Shown here: in pieces, positions 6,595-14,935 of the stretch
Position numbering within the stretch: position 1 is the first letter of the stretch
Layout: each line of letters starts with the position of its first letter
Source: Fusobacteriaceae bacterium UBA2433
Lineage (GTDB): Bacteria; Fusobacteriota; Fusobacteriia; Fusobacteriales; Fusobacteriaceae
NCBI GenBank assembly: GCA_002342785.1
Contig: DDQV01000021.1
Coordinates: 1-20,358, forward strand
Length of the DNA stretch: 20,358 nt
Direction: 5' to 3'
Made by a program: the position numbers and the translations under genes
The notes under the pieces: model-generated
Seen by the model: only the letters and a program-made list of their open reading frames with translations
What the model was told of the DNA's origin: nothing
The model's database searches: none

Positions 6595-8205
6595 TTATAA
6601 ATATCTATTTAATGTTTCCCTTATAGCTCCTGGACCTTTAATGAATTCTTTAAAATAAGATTCAACTTTATCTCCTAATCCTATTTTATATAGATCTATT
6701 CCCATTAATTTTTCATCAGATAAGATAGGCTTTAGACTTTCTGAAACTTTATCAAAAGATCCTATTTTTATATTTTGAATATTTTTTTCCAATGAACCTA
6801 ACATAGGATCGGAACTAAGCTCAAATTTAATACCACTATCATCTATTCCCATAAGGTAACGACACCATCCTGCAATAACTAAAGGAATATATTTTAATTG
6901 TTTTACATCTAAGTCACTACTATTATTATATGCTTTGATAGTTTCTCCAAATCTAATTGCAATTTTTTGAGATGTATCTGTTGCTATTCTTTGAGGTGTA
7001 TCAGGTAAAAATGGATTTGGAAACCGTACTTCTAAAACTTCCTTTATAAATTTTAAGGGGTCTAGAATGATTGGATCGGTTACAACTTTTATTCCTTCCT
7101 CATATGCCATTTTTTCTACAAATGATTTCAAAGTTTCATCTTTCATCTCATCTGCAATACTGTTATGTGAGAGTAAACATCCAAAGATAGCTAGGGCTGT
7201 ATGAAGGGGATTTAAGCAAGTACAAACCTTCATCCTTTCAACTTTATCTACAGTTTTTCTATCTGTGAACATAATTCCGCTTCCCTCCAAATTTGGTCTT
7301 CCATTTGGAAAATTATCTTCTATAACTAAATATTGAGGTTTTTCTGCATTTACAAAAGCTGAAGTATAAGTATTTTTTTCTGTAATAATTAATTCTGAAT
7401 CTTCAAAACCTTCCTCATTTAGATTATCCTCTATAAAAGAATTGGGTCTAGGAGTTATCTTATCAATCATAGAACAAGGGAATGAAACTTTATTAGAATC
7501 TTTAAGATAATCAATAAATTCCTTTTCCATAAAATTATTTTCTACCCATTTTTCTGCATAAAATAAGATAGCATTATAAAGTTTAATCCCATTTTCAGAA
7601 CAATTATCCATACTTACTAATGCAATTGGATGAGCTCCGTTTAAAAATCTTTCATAACAAAGTGCTGTTAACTTTCCCATAAAATATTGTGAATCTTCAT
7701 AATTTTTATTTAGATCATTTAAAACAAATGGTAAAATTTCTCCATTATTATTAAAGATTGAATATCCTTTTTCTGTTACTGTCAAACTAACCATTTGAAG
7801 AAAAGGAGAATTAAAAATTCTTTTAAGTTCTTCCCAATCTTTTTTATTGGAAGTATCAGCAGTCAGAGAGTTTATAACACTTCCTATAACTTCTTTTTTT
7901 ATATCTCCATCTGGTTTTAATGTCACTAATAAACTCAAATTATCAAAAGGAACATAAGCTTTTTCTATTATCTCATAATCATATCCTTCTGCTACTATAA
8001 TTCCTTTATCTGATCTACCTTCATTTAATAATTTATTTTGATTTGCTGCCATAAAAGCTCTAAATAAATTTCCAGCTCCAAAATGAAGCCATACTGGTTC
8101 TTTCATCGTATTTTCTCTTATTTTTTCTATATTATAAGTTGGTAGTTCATATCCTTTTTTTACCCACTGATCTTTATTTTTTAAACCATCGTTTGATAAT
8201 TTCAT
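6595..8205 (-). CDS. uxuB: D-fructuronate reductase (D-mannonate oxidoreductase)
   Basis: NADH-dependent reduction of D-fructuronate to D-mannonate. It belongs to the long-chain mannitol dehydrogenase family, and 536 residues is typical. The N-terminal Rossmann loop is WLHFGAGNLFRAF (39-51). VSMDNCSENG (197-206) and PCSMIDKITPRP (243-254) are family blocks. NPLH (332-335) supplies the Asn and His of the active site. It starts four bases after the uxuA stop with AAGGAG upstream. UxuB-type enzymes prefer fructuronate, and tagaturonate reductase (UxaB) is a relative. The presence of uxuA, not uxaA, next to it supports the fructuronate assignment. Confidence 0.92.
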   Translation of the reverse strand: MKLSNDGLKNKDQWVKKGYELPTYNIEKIRENTMKEPVWLHFGAGNLFRAFMAANQNKLLNEGRSDKGIIVAEGYDYEIIEKAYVPFDNLSLLVTLKPDGDIKKEVIGSVINSLTADTSNKKDWEELKRIFNSPFLQMVSLTVTEKGYSIFNNNGEILPFVLNDLNKNYEDSQYFMGKLTALCYERFLNGAHPIALVSMDNCSENGIKLYNAILFYAEKWVENNFMEKEFIDYLKDSNKVSFPCSMIDKITPRPNSFIEDNLNEEGFEDSELIITEKNTYTSAFVNAEKPQYLVIEDNFPNGRPNLEGSGIMFTDRKTVDKVERMKVCTCLNPLHTALAIFGCLLSHNSIADEMKDETLKSFVEKMAYEEGIKVVTDPIILDPLKFIKEVLEVRFPNPFLPDTPQRIATDTSQKIAIRFGETIKAYNNSSDLDVKQLKYIPLVIAGWCRYLMGIDDSGIKFELSSDPMLGSLEKNIQNIKIGSFDKVSESLKPILSDEKLMGIDLYKIGLGDKVESYFKEFIKGPGAIRETLNRYL

Positions 8206-8209
8206 ATTT

Positions 8210-9280
8210 CTACTCCTTATTTTTTTCTAATTGATCCCAAATACCAAGTAAATACATTATCCCCATAGCTCTATCATAAAGACCATAACCAGGTCTACAC
8301 CATTTTTCCTCTCCCCAAAGATGTCTTCCATGATCAGGTCTCATATATCCTTCATAACCACTTTCATGATATGCTCTCATAACTTCTACTATATCAACAG
8401 AACCATCACATGCTCTATGAGATGTTTCTATAAAATCACCATTTTCAAAAACTTTTACATTTCTTACATGGGCAAAATGAATTCTATCAGAAAATTCTCT
8501 AATAATACTAGGTATATCATTTGTTATTACAGAACCTAGAGAACCTGTACAAAGCGCTAATCCATTATGTTTATTGTCAACTAAACTAAGAAATCTTCTT
8601 ATATTATCTCTATTTATAATAATTCTAGGAAGACCAAAAATATCAAAGGCTGGGTCATCAGGATGAATAGCCATTTTAATATCTAATCTTTCAGCTACTG
8701 GTATTATTTTTTCTAAAAAATACTTGAGATTATCCCATAAGTCTTCTGCTGTAAAATCACTATAAGCTTTAAAAGATTCTTCAATCTTTTCTAATCTTTC
8801 AGGTTCCCATCCTGGCATAGTTACATCTACATTTTTAGAAAGTTTATTTATTAATTCCACTGGGTCTATATCTTCTATCTTACTTTTTTCAAAGAAAAGA
8901 GCATTTGATCCATCTTCTGTTTTTTTATAAAGTTCAGTTCTTGTCCAATCAAACACAGGCATAAAGTTGTAACAGATACACTTCACTCCAACTGTAGCTA
9001 ATTTTTCCATAGTTTCAATATAAGTTTCTATATACTTATCTCTTGTAGGTAATCCCAATTTTATATCTTCATGCACATTTACAGATTCAACGACATCTAT
9101 ATTAAAACCATATTCATCTGCTTGTTTTTTTACTTCTTTTATCCTTTCTATAGGCCAACTTTCTCCAGCAGCCATGTCATGTAATGACCATACTACTCCT
9201 TCTACTCCTGGAATTTGCTTTATTTTATCTAAAGTAACTTCATCATTATCTTTTCCATACCATCTAAATGTCATCTTCAT
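8210..9280 (-). CDS. uxuA: D-mannonate dehydratase
   Basis: Dehydrates D-mannonate to 2-keto-3-deoxygluconate in a metal-dependent TIM barrel. The protein has 356 residues, close to the family length. N-terminal MTFRWYGKDND, then VVWSLHDMAAGESWP (29-43), is the family hallmark. Later blocks are HPDDPAFDIFGLPRI, LCTGSLGS, HVRNVK and DGSVDIVEVMRAYHESGYEG, and RPDHGRHLWGE carries metal-binding and catalytic residues. The ATG at 9280 follows AAGGAG at a rather long spacing of 11 bases. A second ATG two codons later would give a longer one. It lies between the dehydrogenase gene and uxuB. Confidence 0.95.
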   Translation of the reverse strand: MKMTFRWYGKDNDEVTLDKIKQIPGVEGVVWSLHDMAAGESWPIERIKEVKKQADEYGFNIDVVESVNVHEDIKLGLPTRDKYIETYIETMEKLATVGVKCICYNFMPVFDWTRTELYKKTEDGSNALFFEKSKIEDIDPVELINKLSKNVDVTMPGWEPERLEKIEESFKAYSDFTAEDLWDNLKYFLEKIIPVAERLDIKMAIHPDDPAFDIFGLPRIIINRDNIRRFLSLVDNKHNGLALCTGSLGSVITNDIPSIIREFSDRIHFAHVRNVKVFENGDFIETSHRACDGSVDIVEVMRAYHESGYEGYMRPDHGRHLWGEEKWCRPGYGLYDRAMGIMYLLGIWDQLEKNKE

Positions 9281-9301
9281 ATATATCTGTTCTCCTTTAT
9301 A

Positions 9302-10324
9302 TTAATCTTCGAATTTTAATACTATCTTACAAATTTCTTCTGGTTTATTTTCTATAAGATTTAAAGCTTCATCTATGTTTCTATAATCAATAATATTGGA
9401 AACTAATTTTTCAGGACTCAATTTATTTTGATTAAATAGTTCCACCACATTTTTAAATTTAAATGTTTGATGTCTAGATCCTCTCACATCTAATTCTTTT
9501 AAAGTTATAGATAATTGAGCTATTTTAGAAACTTCATTTGTAAAACCTAAACACATTACCCTTCCTGCAACTGATGTTATTTCAATAGCTTGTTCAAATG
9601 TTTGAGGTAAACAAACTGCATCAATTGTAACATTTGATCCCATCCCGTTAGTGATTTTCCTAACCTCTTCCAAAGGATTACATCTACTTGGATTTAATAT
9701 ATAATCTGCACCTATTTCTTTTGCAACATCTAACCTTTTTTCGTTAAAATCTGATATTATACAAATTCCACCTTTTAACTTTGCCATCTCTAAAATAGTT
9801 AATCCTATAGGACCAGCACCAATTATAAATACATAATCACCTTGTCTTACGTCTGCTCTCCATGTAATTTGATCTGCAATTGTATAAGGTTCAATCATAG
9901 CCGCATGTTCCCAAGGTATATCATCATTAAATTTAAAGACTGCTTTTTCAGGAGCAACAAAATATTCTTGGAATCCTCCGTCTACATGACATCCTCTAAC
10001 TTTTAGTGTAGAGCATGCATTAGGTCTATTTGATTTACAAGCATAACATTCTCCACATGAAATTATAGGTTCCACTACAACTTTATCTCCTAGTTTTATT
10101 TGTGTTACATTTTCTCCAATTTCAATTACTTCTCCAACCATTTCATGACCTATAACTCTTGGATATACTGCTACAGGAGATGTCCCGTGATATATATGAA
10201 CATCTGAGCCGCAGATCCCCGCTGCTTTTATTTTTATTAAGACATCATCTTTATTTTCAATTTTTAACATAGGTCTTTCTACTATCTCTATTTTTTTTGC
10301 CTCTTTAACTTCAATTGCTTTCAT
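9302..10324 (-). CDS. Zinc-dependent alcohol dehydrogenase, probable L-gulonate/L-galactonate 5-dehydrogenase type
   Basis: Medium-chain dehydrogenase of 340 residues. Catalytic zinc ligands are Cys38 (AAGICGSD) and His60-Glu61 (IGHEMVGEV). The structural zinc site has four Cys at 90, 93, 96 and 104 (CGECYACKSNRPNAC). The nucleotide-binding loop is IGAGPIGL. An acidic residue at the end of the second strand (ISDFNEKR) points to NAD rather than NADP. RspB/LgoD-type relatives oxidise L-gulonate to D-fructuronate or L-galactonate to D-tagaturonate. UxuB downstream favours L-gulonate here, by inference. Its ribosome binding site AGGAGG is made by the last sense codons of dctM (LLGGN), so the two are translationally coupled. 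Confidence 0.88.
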   Translation of the reverse strand: MKAIEVKEAKKIEIVERPMLKIENKDDVLIKIKAAGICGSDVHIYHGTSPVAVYPRVIGHEMVGEVIEIGENVTQIKLGDKVVVEPIISCGECYACKSNRPNACSTLKVRGCHVDGGFQEYFVAPEKAVFKFNDDIPWEHAAMIEPYTIADQITWRADVRQGDYVFIIGAGPIGLTILEMAKLKGGICIISDFNEKRLDVAKEIGADYILNPSRCNPLEEVRKITNGMGSNVTIDAVCLPQTFEQAIEITSVAGRVMCLGFTNEVSKIAQLSITLKELDVRGSRHQTFKFKNVVELFNQNKLSPEKLVSNIIDYRNIDEALNLIENKPEEICKIVLKFED

Positions 10325-10326
10325 TT

Positions 10327-11607
10327 TTAATTTCCTCCTAATAATATATTTGGTAATGCTAAACTAACTGCCGGTACAAAAGTAACTAACATAAGTACTG
10401 CTAAACTGAGTAGTAAAAAAGGAATTATAGCTTTAACTGTTTTTACCATCGATACTTTCCCAATACTTGAAGCTACAAATAAACAAACTCCTACTGGCGG
10501 TGTTGTTAAACCTATAATTAAATTTAAAACCATAATTACACCAAACTGTATAGGATCTATTCCTAATGGTGTAACTACTCCTAATAAAACTGGAAATAAA
10601 ATAACCAATGCTGCAATTGTTTCCATAAATGTTCCCACAAATAATAATAATAGATTTATTAATAATAAAACTATTATTTTGTTTGTTGAAAAAGCTAAAA
10701 TTCCATTTGCAATCAATTGAGGTATTTGTTCACTTGTGAGAATCCAAGCAAATAAATTTGCAAATCCCACGAGAAGCATTATAGCTGATGTAGACACTAT
10801 TGAATCTAATAATATATTTGGTAGTTCTCTAAATTTTAATTCTTTATATACAAATTTTCCAACTATAATAGCGTAAATTACAGCTCCTATAGATGCTTCA
10901 GTAGGGGTAAAAATGCCTCCTAATATTCCAAATAAAATTAAAACAGTTAACATAATTGCCCAAAATGCATCTTTAAAAGTAAGCCATTTTTCTTTTGCTG
11001 TTGCTTTTTTCCCCTTTGGATGATTTTTTTTCTTTGAAATACCATAAGATACCACCATCATTCCAAGTCCAAGTAATAATCCTGGGATAGTTCCTGCTAA
11101 AAACATCTTACTAACAGAGATACCAGTTAATGTCCCAACTATTATCATTGGCAAACTAGGTGGAATTATTGGCCCAATTGTTGAGGAAGACGCAGTAACT
11201 GCTGCTGCAAATTCTGCTTCATAACCTATATCTTTCATTGCAGGAATCATTATTCCTCCAATACTGGCAGTATCTGCAAGAGCTGTCCCTGAAATGCCTG
11301 CGAATACCATAGAAGATCCTACATTTGCAATCCCCAACCCTCCTCTGATATGACCGACAAATGCATTACAAAATCCTATAATTCTTTTAGTTATTCCTCC
11401 ACTATTCATTAAATTTCCAGCTAAAACAAATCCTGGAATACAGAGTAATGTAAAAGCATTCATTCCTGCAAACATCCTTTGAGGTATTACCTCTAACGGA
11501 ACTCCCGTAAAAAACAAAAATACAAAAGATGATAAACCTAAACTAAAAGCAACTGGTACACCTGTAAACAAAAGTATAAAAAATACTAAAAATAATATTC
11601 CTGACAT
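10327..11607 (-). CDS. dctM: TRAP transporter large permease
   Basis: Membrane subunit that moves the substrate with sodium or protons. It has 426 residues and about a dozen hydrophobic segments. Family blocks are VLAGNLMNSGGITKRIIGF, GTALADTASIGGIMIPAM, TASSSTIGPIIPPSLPMIIVG and, near the C-terminus, IIGLTTPPVGVCLFV. It begins one base after dctQ. The AAGGAG ribosome binding site is encoded in the end of dctQ (MEKEC), so translation is coupled. It is the third gene of the operon. Confidence 0.95.
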   Translation of the reverse strand: MSGILFLVFFILLFTGVPVAFSLGLSSFVFLFFTGVPLEVIPQRMFAGMNAFTLLCIPGFVLAGNLMNSGGITKRIIGFCNAFVGHIRGGLGIANVGSSMVFAGISGTALADTASIGGIMIPAMKDIGYEAEFAAAVTASSSTIGPIIPPSLPMIIVGTLTGISVSKMFLAGTIPGLLLGLGMMVVSYGISKKKNHPKGKKATAKEKWLTFKDAFWAIMLTVLILFGILGGIFTPTEASIGAVIYAIIVGKFVYKELKFRELPNILLDSIVSTSAIMLLVGFANLFAWILTSEQIPQLIANGILAFSTNKIIVLLLINLLLLFVGTFMETIAALVILFPVLLGVVTPLGIDPIQFGVIMVLNLIIGLTTPPVGVCLFVASSIGKVSMVKTVKAIIPFLLLSLAVLMLVTFVPAVSLALPNILLGGN

Positions 11608-11608
11608 A

Positions 11609-12106
11609 TTAACACTCCTTTTCCATTAAATTTTCTTTTCTAAATTTACTTTTTTTAAAAGTTTCTAATATCTTCAATATTGAATATATTCCTATAAAAA
11701 AAGAAAGTAATAAAATACTTACATATGGAATAAACATTGATAAACCAATTGCCGGAGAGGTTTGTCCTATCCCTAATTTAGCAAATGGAACACTATAATA
11801 AGATAAAGTCAGAAAAAATAATGATAATATTATATAAGTTAACACTTCTAATATCATTTTTACTTTTGAATTTAATTTTTCGACTATTAGATCTACTTTT
11901 ACATATTCATTTTTCTTTAAAGCTATTGGTCCTGCAAATGCTACTGAATAAATAAATAAAAATCTTGATGCTTCCTCTGTCCAAACAGGTGCCTGTGGTA
12001 GACAAAATCTTGCAAAAACCTGTAATGATACTACTAGAATAAGGGCGATGAAGCATGACACCGCACCTATTTCTAATACTTTTTCTATATAATCTTTTTT
12101 CTTCAC
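11609..12106 (-). CDS. dctQ: TRAP transporter small permease
   Basis: Four-helix membrane subunit that pairs with DctM. With the start used here it has 165 residues. The typical sequence FARFCLPQAPVWTEEASRFLFIYSVAFAGPIALKKNEYVKVD is visible: helix 1, the WTEE loop and helix 2. The start GTG at 12106 is eight bases from AGGAG (12119-12115). An ATG at 12112 is only two bases from it. A much longer frame from 12160 would overlap dctP and add a polar, unconserved-looking N-terminus, so I reject it. Confidence 0.88.
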   Translation of the reverse strand: MKKKDYIEKVLEIGAVSCFIALILVVSLQVFARFCLPQAPVWTEEASRFLFIYSVAFAGPIALKKNEYVKVDLIVEKLNSKVKMILEVLTYIILSLFFLTLSYYSVPFAKLGIGQTSPAIGLSMFIPYVSILLLSFFIGIYSILKILETFKKSKFRKENLMEKEC

Positions 12107-12125
12107 CGCCATCACTCCTAATAAA

Positions 12126-13118
12126 TTATTTGATTTCTTGTATTCTTTTATATAGATCAAATTGTTCTGCTGTAAGTATTTCTTCTAATTTAGGAACAAT
12201 CTTATTTTTCATAGATTCTTGATCCATTTTCCTAATTATCATTCCTTTCGATATTAAATCATCCTTAACTTTTTTTTGATAAGCTAGAAATTCATTTTGT
12301 GCATAATTTTGAGCTTCTTGAGCTGATTCTCTAACTATATTTTTTAATTCTGGTGATAAAGCATTAAATTGTTTAACCCCTACAACTGAATAGATCCATT
12401 GTCTTACATGTTCAGTTTCATAAGCATATTTTTGAACTTCATAGAAACCTAAACTATTTATTAAATCATATGGATTTTCTTGTGCTTGTATTGTATTATT
12501 TTGAAGTGAAGTAAAAACTTCTTGAAGTGACATTGGAGTTGGTTTTGCTCCTAAAGCCTGCCAAGCTTTAACAAAAACTGGAACATCTGGAACTCTTATA
12601 ACTAATCCATTTAAATCATCTACAGATTTAATATCTTTATTTGTTGTTAATTGTCTAGGAGCTCTCATATGATAATATAAAGGCATTAATCCTGCTTTTT
12701 CTTCAATATTTTCTTTTATCTCTTCCCCTAATGGTCCATTTAAAACTTTCTCCATATGTTCATTACTTGTAAAAGCATAAGGTACTGCCATTAAAGCTGC
12801 TTTAGGAGCCCAGTTTTGTAAAGTTTCTCCTGTAAGAACCATATCTAAAGTGCCCATTCTTACACTATTAATCATATCTGTTTCTGAACCTAGTTGTCCA
12901 TTATCAAAAACTTGAATTTCCATCTTTCCATTTGATTTTTCAGATACTAATTCTGAAAATTTCAAAGCTGTTTTATTCCAAAGATGGTCCTTGTTTGCAT
13001 TGTGACCTAATTTCCAAGTAACAACCTCATCTTTTTTCGAAGTTTCACCATCTTTTCCACAAGCAATCATAGAAACCATAACCAAAATAAACATTAAAAT
13101 TTTAACTATTTTTTTCAT
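12126..13118 (-). CDS. dctP: TRAP transporter substrate-binding lipoprotein (DctP family)
   Basis: Extracytoplasmic receptor for an acidic sugar. It begins MKKIVKILMFILVMVSMIAC, a lipoprotein signal with the lipidated Cys at residue 20. The family core KLGHNANKDHLWN, KFSELVSEKSNGKMEIQVF, and GQLGSETDMINSVRMGTLDM follows. The conserved carboxylate-binding Arg is in GLVIRVPDVPVF. LQEVFTSLQNN and QAQENPYD complete the ligand pocket, and QENP is frequent in uronate/hexonate-type binders. The ATG at 13118 has GGGGG upstream. An earlier open frame to 13184 has no ribosome binding site and would cover the promoter. It is the first gene of the operon. Confidence 0.93.
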   Translation of the reverse strand: MKKIVKILMFILVMVSMIACGKDGETSKKDEVVTWKLGHNANKDHLWNKTALKFSELVSEKSNGKMEIQVFDNGQLGSETDMINSVRMGTLDMVLTGETLQNWAPKAALMAVPYAFTSNEHMEKVLNGPLGEEIKENIEEKAGLMPLYYHMRAPRQLTTNKDIKSVDDLNGLVIRVPDVPVFVKAWQALGAKPTPMSLQEVFTSLQNNTIQAQENPYDLINSLGFYEVQKYAYETEHVRQWIYSVVGVKQFNALSPELKNIVRESAQEAQNYAQNEFLAYQKKVKDDLISKGMIIRKMDQESMKNKIVPKLEEILTAEQFDLYKRIQEIK

Positions 13119-13150
13119 TTTAATCCCCCTTTTTTTTTTAAAAAATCTTA

Positions 13151-13168
13151 CTTGTATACTAGTATAAT
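13151..13168 (-). promoter_or_regulatory. Operator O1 of the sugar-acid operon
   Basis: A 12-bp palindrome, TATACTAGTATA (13155-13166), overlaps the -10 box of the operon promoter. The minus-strand site ATTATACTAGTATACAAG matches O2 (plus strand, 13314-13331) at 15 of 18 positions. Likely bound by the adjacent GntR-type protein as repressor. Confidence 0.75.
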
Positions 13169-13184
13169 TTTCTAATGTTGTCAA
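13156..13184 (-). promoter_or_regulatory. Promoter of the dctP-kdgK operon
   Basis: On the minus strand a consensus TTGACA (13184-13179), exactly 17 bp, then TAGTAT (13161-13156). The -10 box is part of the O1 palindrome. Confidence 0.8.
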
Positions 13185-13289
13185 CTTTTAATTTTAATTT
13201 TGTTCTAAAAACATTTTTTATGTATAATAAACAATATTAAAGTACAGTATAAAATAAAAATAAAAAAATAATAGTAAAAATAATAGTAG

Positions 13290-13318
13290 TTGATTTTATT
13301 TTATTTTTAAGTTAAAAT
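13290..13318 (+). promoter_or_regulatory. Promoter of the GntR-type regulator gene
   Basis: TTGATT (13290-13295), 17 bp, TAAAAT (13313-13318). The -10 box runs into operator O2, which suggests autoregulation. Confidence 0.7.
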
Positions 13319-13331
13319 ACTAGTATGCAAG
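13314..13331 (+). promoter_or_regulatory. Operator O2 in front of the GntR-type regulator gene
   Basis: ATACTAGTAT (13317-13326) followed by GCAAG, the same core as O1. O1 and O2 are about 160 bp apart centre to centre and each is read in the direction of its own gene. Confidence 0.72.
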
Positions 13332-13346
13332 ATCGGGAGGTAAAAA

Positions 13347-14033
13347 ATGAAACTACTTAATATTCAAAAAAAAAAATCTGAAAATAACAGACAATATACA
13401 TACCGTGTATTAAAAGAAAATATAATGAACTTAAATTTAAAACCAGGAGAAGGTATCAGTGAAATAGAACTAGCAAATATTTTAAATGTTAGCCGTACAC
13501 CTATTAGGGAAGCAATCTCAACTTTAAAAGCTAAAAATCTTGTAAAGGTTATTCCTCAAAAAGGAACTTTTATTGCAAAAATAGATTTTAGTTTTGTTGA
13601 AGAAGCTTTTTTTATGAGAAATATTCTTGAGCGTGAAGTTTTGAGATTAGCCTGTGAAAATTTTTCTTTAGAAGCTTTAACTAAATTAGAAAAAAATATT
13701 CATTTTCAAGAATTTCAAGCTAAGTTTGAAGAAAATCAAGATGAATTATTTAATTTAGATAATGAATTCCATAAAATAATCTATGAAGATGTAAATAAAA
13801 AAAGAGTTTGGGATATTATTCAACAAATGAATAGTCATTATAATAGAATAAGGTTGTTAGATGTAATTGAAAAAGTTAATTTAGAAAAAACATTAGCACA
13901 ACATCAAAAAATAATAGATGTTATTAAAAATAAAGATTTTGATAGTATAGACGAGATTGTTTCTACTCATCTTTCTAATTTTAAAAATAAGATCCCTTAT
14001 TTCAAAGAAATTCATCCAGATTTTTTTATATAA
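13347..14033 (+). CDS. GntR-family (FadR subfamily) regulator of the sugar-acid operon
   Basis: The N-terminal winged helix-turn-helix covers about residues 15-80: GISEIELANILNVSRTPIREAISTL, with the wing VIPQKGTFIAKID. The C-terminal FCD ligand domain keeps the metal-binding set Asp138, His142, His186 and His208 (LDNEFHKIIYE, LAQHQKII, STHLSNF). Relatives (UxuR, ExuR, LgoR) bind uronates or related acids and release DNA. The length of 228 residues is normal. It is divergent from dctP, with GGGAGG before the ATG. The two palindromes in the shared promoter region make it the likely local repressor of the operon and of itself. The ligand, possibly D-fructuronate, mannonate or KDG, is unknown. 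Confidence 0.92.
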   Translation: MKLLNIQKKKSENNRQYTYRVLKENIMNLNLKPGEGISEIELANILNVSRTPIREAISTLKAKNLVKVIPQKGTFIAKIDFSFVEEAFFMRNILEREVLRLACENFSLEALTKLEKNIHFQEFQAKFEENQDELFNLDNEFHKIIYEDVNKKRVWDIIQQMNSHYNRIRLLDVIEKVNLEKTLAQHQKIIDVIKNKDFDSIDEIVSTHLSNFKNKIPYFKEIHPDFFI

Positions 14034-14054
14034 TCTAACCTTAAATCAAAAAAT

Positions 14055-14097
14055 AAAAACTTCCCAATTGTAATAATCACACAATTAGGAAGTTTTT
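14055..14097. terminator. Bidirectional terminator between the GntR regulator and deoC (in repeat copy B)
   Basis: AAAAACTTCC (14055-14064) pairs with GGAAGTTTTT (14088-14097), and AATTG with CAATT inside. The joining mismatch becomes a G-U pair in minus-strand RNA, giving 16 continuous pairs. It serves both converging genes. Confidence 0.85.
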
Positions 14098-14194
14098 ATT
14101 TATATATTTATTTTAAGGAAAGAAAGAAATGAAAAATTTATTATTTCCATTTACTTATACTTATCAGACGTAACTTAGGTTAAAAAAGTTTAAA
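14055..14194. repeat. Repeat copy B: ~140-bp element beyond the deoC stop codon
   Basis: Homologous to 4770-4910 and in the same orientation, with only scattered differences. Its plus-strand ATG (14129) has the same AAGGA context and opens MKNLLFPFTYTYQT, stopping at 14173. The last common block, GTTAAAAAAGTTTAAA, ends 23 bp before the deoC stop. Confidence 0.85.
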
Positions 14195-14216
14195 AAAAGT
14201 TTTTTATTTTTAAATT

Positions 14217-14882
14217 TTAGTATTCCCCTTCCTTTGCTTTTCCTGTACTTACTAAACTGACACCAGAAGATGTTCCTAATCTAGTTACTCCCATCTCAAT
14301 ATATCTCATAGCAGTTTCTATATCTCTTACTCCACCAGCAGCTTTTATCTGTGCTCTATCTTTTACTACTTCTTTCATAAGAGCTACATCTTCAAATGTA
14401 GATCCACCTGTTCCAAATCCTGTAGAAGTTTTTACAAAGTCTGCTCCGGCACTTATAGAAAGCTCACAAGCTTTTCTTTTTTCCTCATCTGTTAGATAGC
14501 AGTTTTCTTGAATAACTTTTAATATATGTGTTCCCATTACGTTTTTTATCTCTCTTATCTCAGCTTCTACTTCGTCAAATTTTCCATCTTTTAAAAATCC
14601 AACATTGAGTACCATGTCTATCTCATCTGCTCCATCTTCAATACATTTTTTAGTTTCAAATATTTTTGCATCTTTAGACATAGCTCCTAATGGAAATCCT
14701 ATTACTGCTGCAATTTTTACATCTGACCCCTCTAGTTCTTTTTTAGCTAAGGGTACATATGATCCATTTACACATACTGAGAAAAAATTATACTCACGTG
14801 CTTCCTTACATAATTTAATTATATCTGCCTCTGTCGTAGTTGCCTTTAATACTGTATGATCTATATACTTATTTATTTCCAT
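14217..14882 (-). CDS. deoC: Deoxyribose-phosphate aldolase
   Basis: Cleaves 2-deoxyribose-5-phosphate to glyceraldehyde-3-phosphate and acetaldehyde. A class I aldolase of 221 residues. The Schiff-base Lys151 is in GADFVKTSTGFGTGG. The supporting Lys180 is in IKAAGGVRD, and Asp89 in DEIDMV completes the triad. N-terminal IDHTVLKATTT is a family hallmark. It follows the nucleoside phosphorylase gene by 53 bases with GGAGGAG before its ATG, so the two form one operon. The 3' untranslated part is repeat copy B, ending at the hairpin. Confidence 0.96.
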   Translation of the reverse strand: MEINKYIDHTVLKATTTEADIIKLCKEAREYNFFSVCVNGSYVPLAKKELEGSDVKIAAVIGFPLGAMSKDAKIFETKKCIEDGADEIDMVLNVGFLKDGKFDEVEAEIREIKNVMGTHILKVIQENCYLTDEEKRKACELSISAGADFVKTSTGFGTGGSTFEDVALMKEVVKDRAQIKAAGGVRDIETAMRYIEMGVTRLGTSSGVSLVSTGKAKEGEY

Positions 14883-14935
14883 AATTTTTACTCCTCCATT
14901 TTTTATTTTTTTTATTCATTTCATTTAAATTATTT

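Noticed and set aside
8321..8539. 72-codon plus-strand open frame
   Set aside because: It lies entirely antisense to uxuA, with low-complexity composition and no start signals.
12107..12160. Longer N-terminus for DctQ
   Set aside because: It would overlap dctP, lacks a ribosome binding site and adds polar residues before the first membrane helix. GTG 12106 has AGGAG at ideal spacing.
13119..13184. Longer N-terminus for DctP
   Set aside because: It would precede the lipoprotein signal and lie over the promoter and operator.
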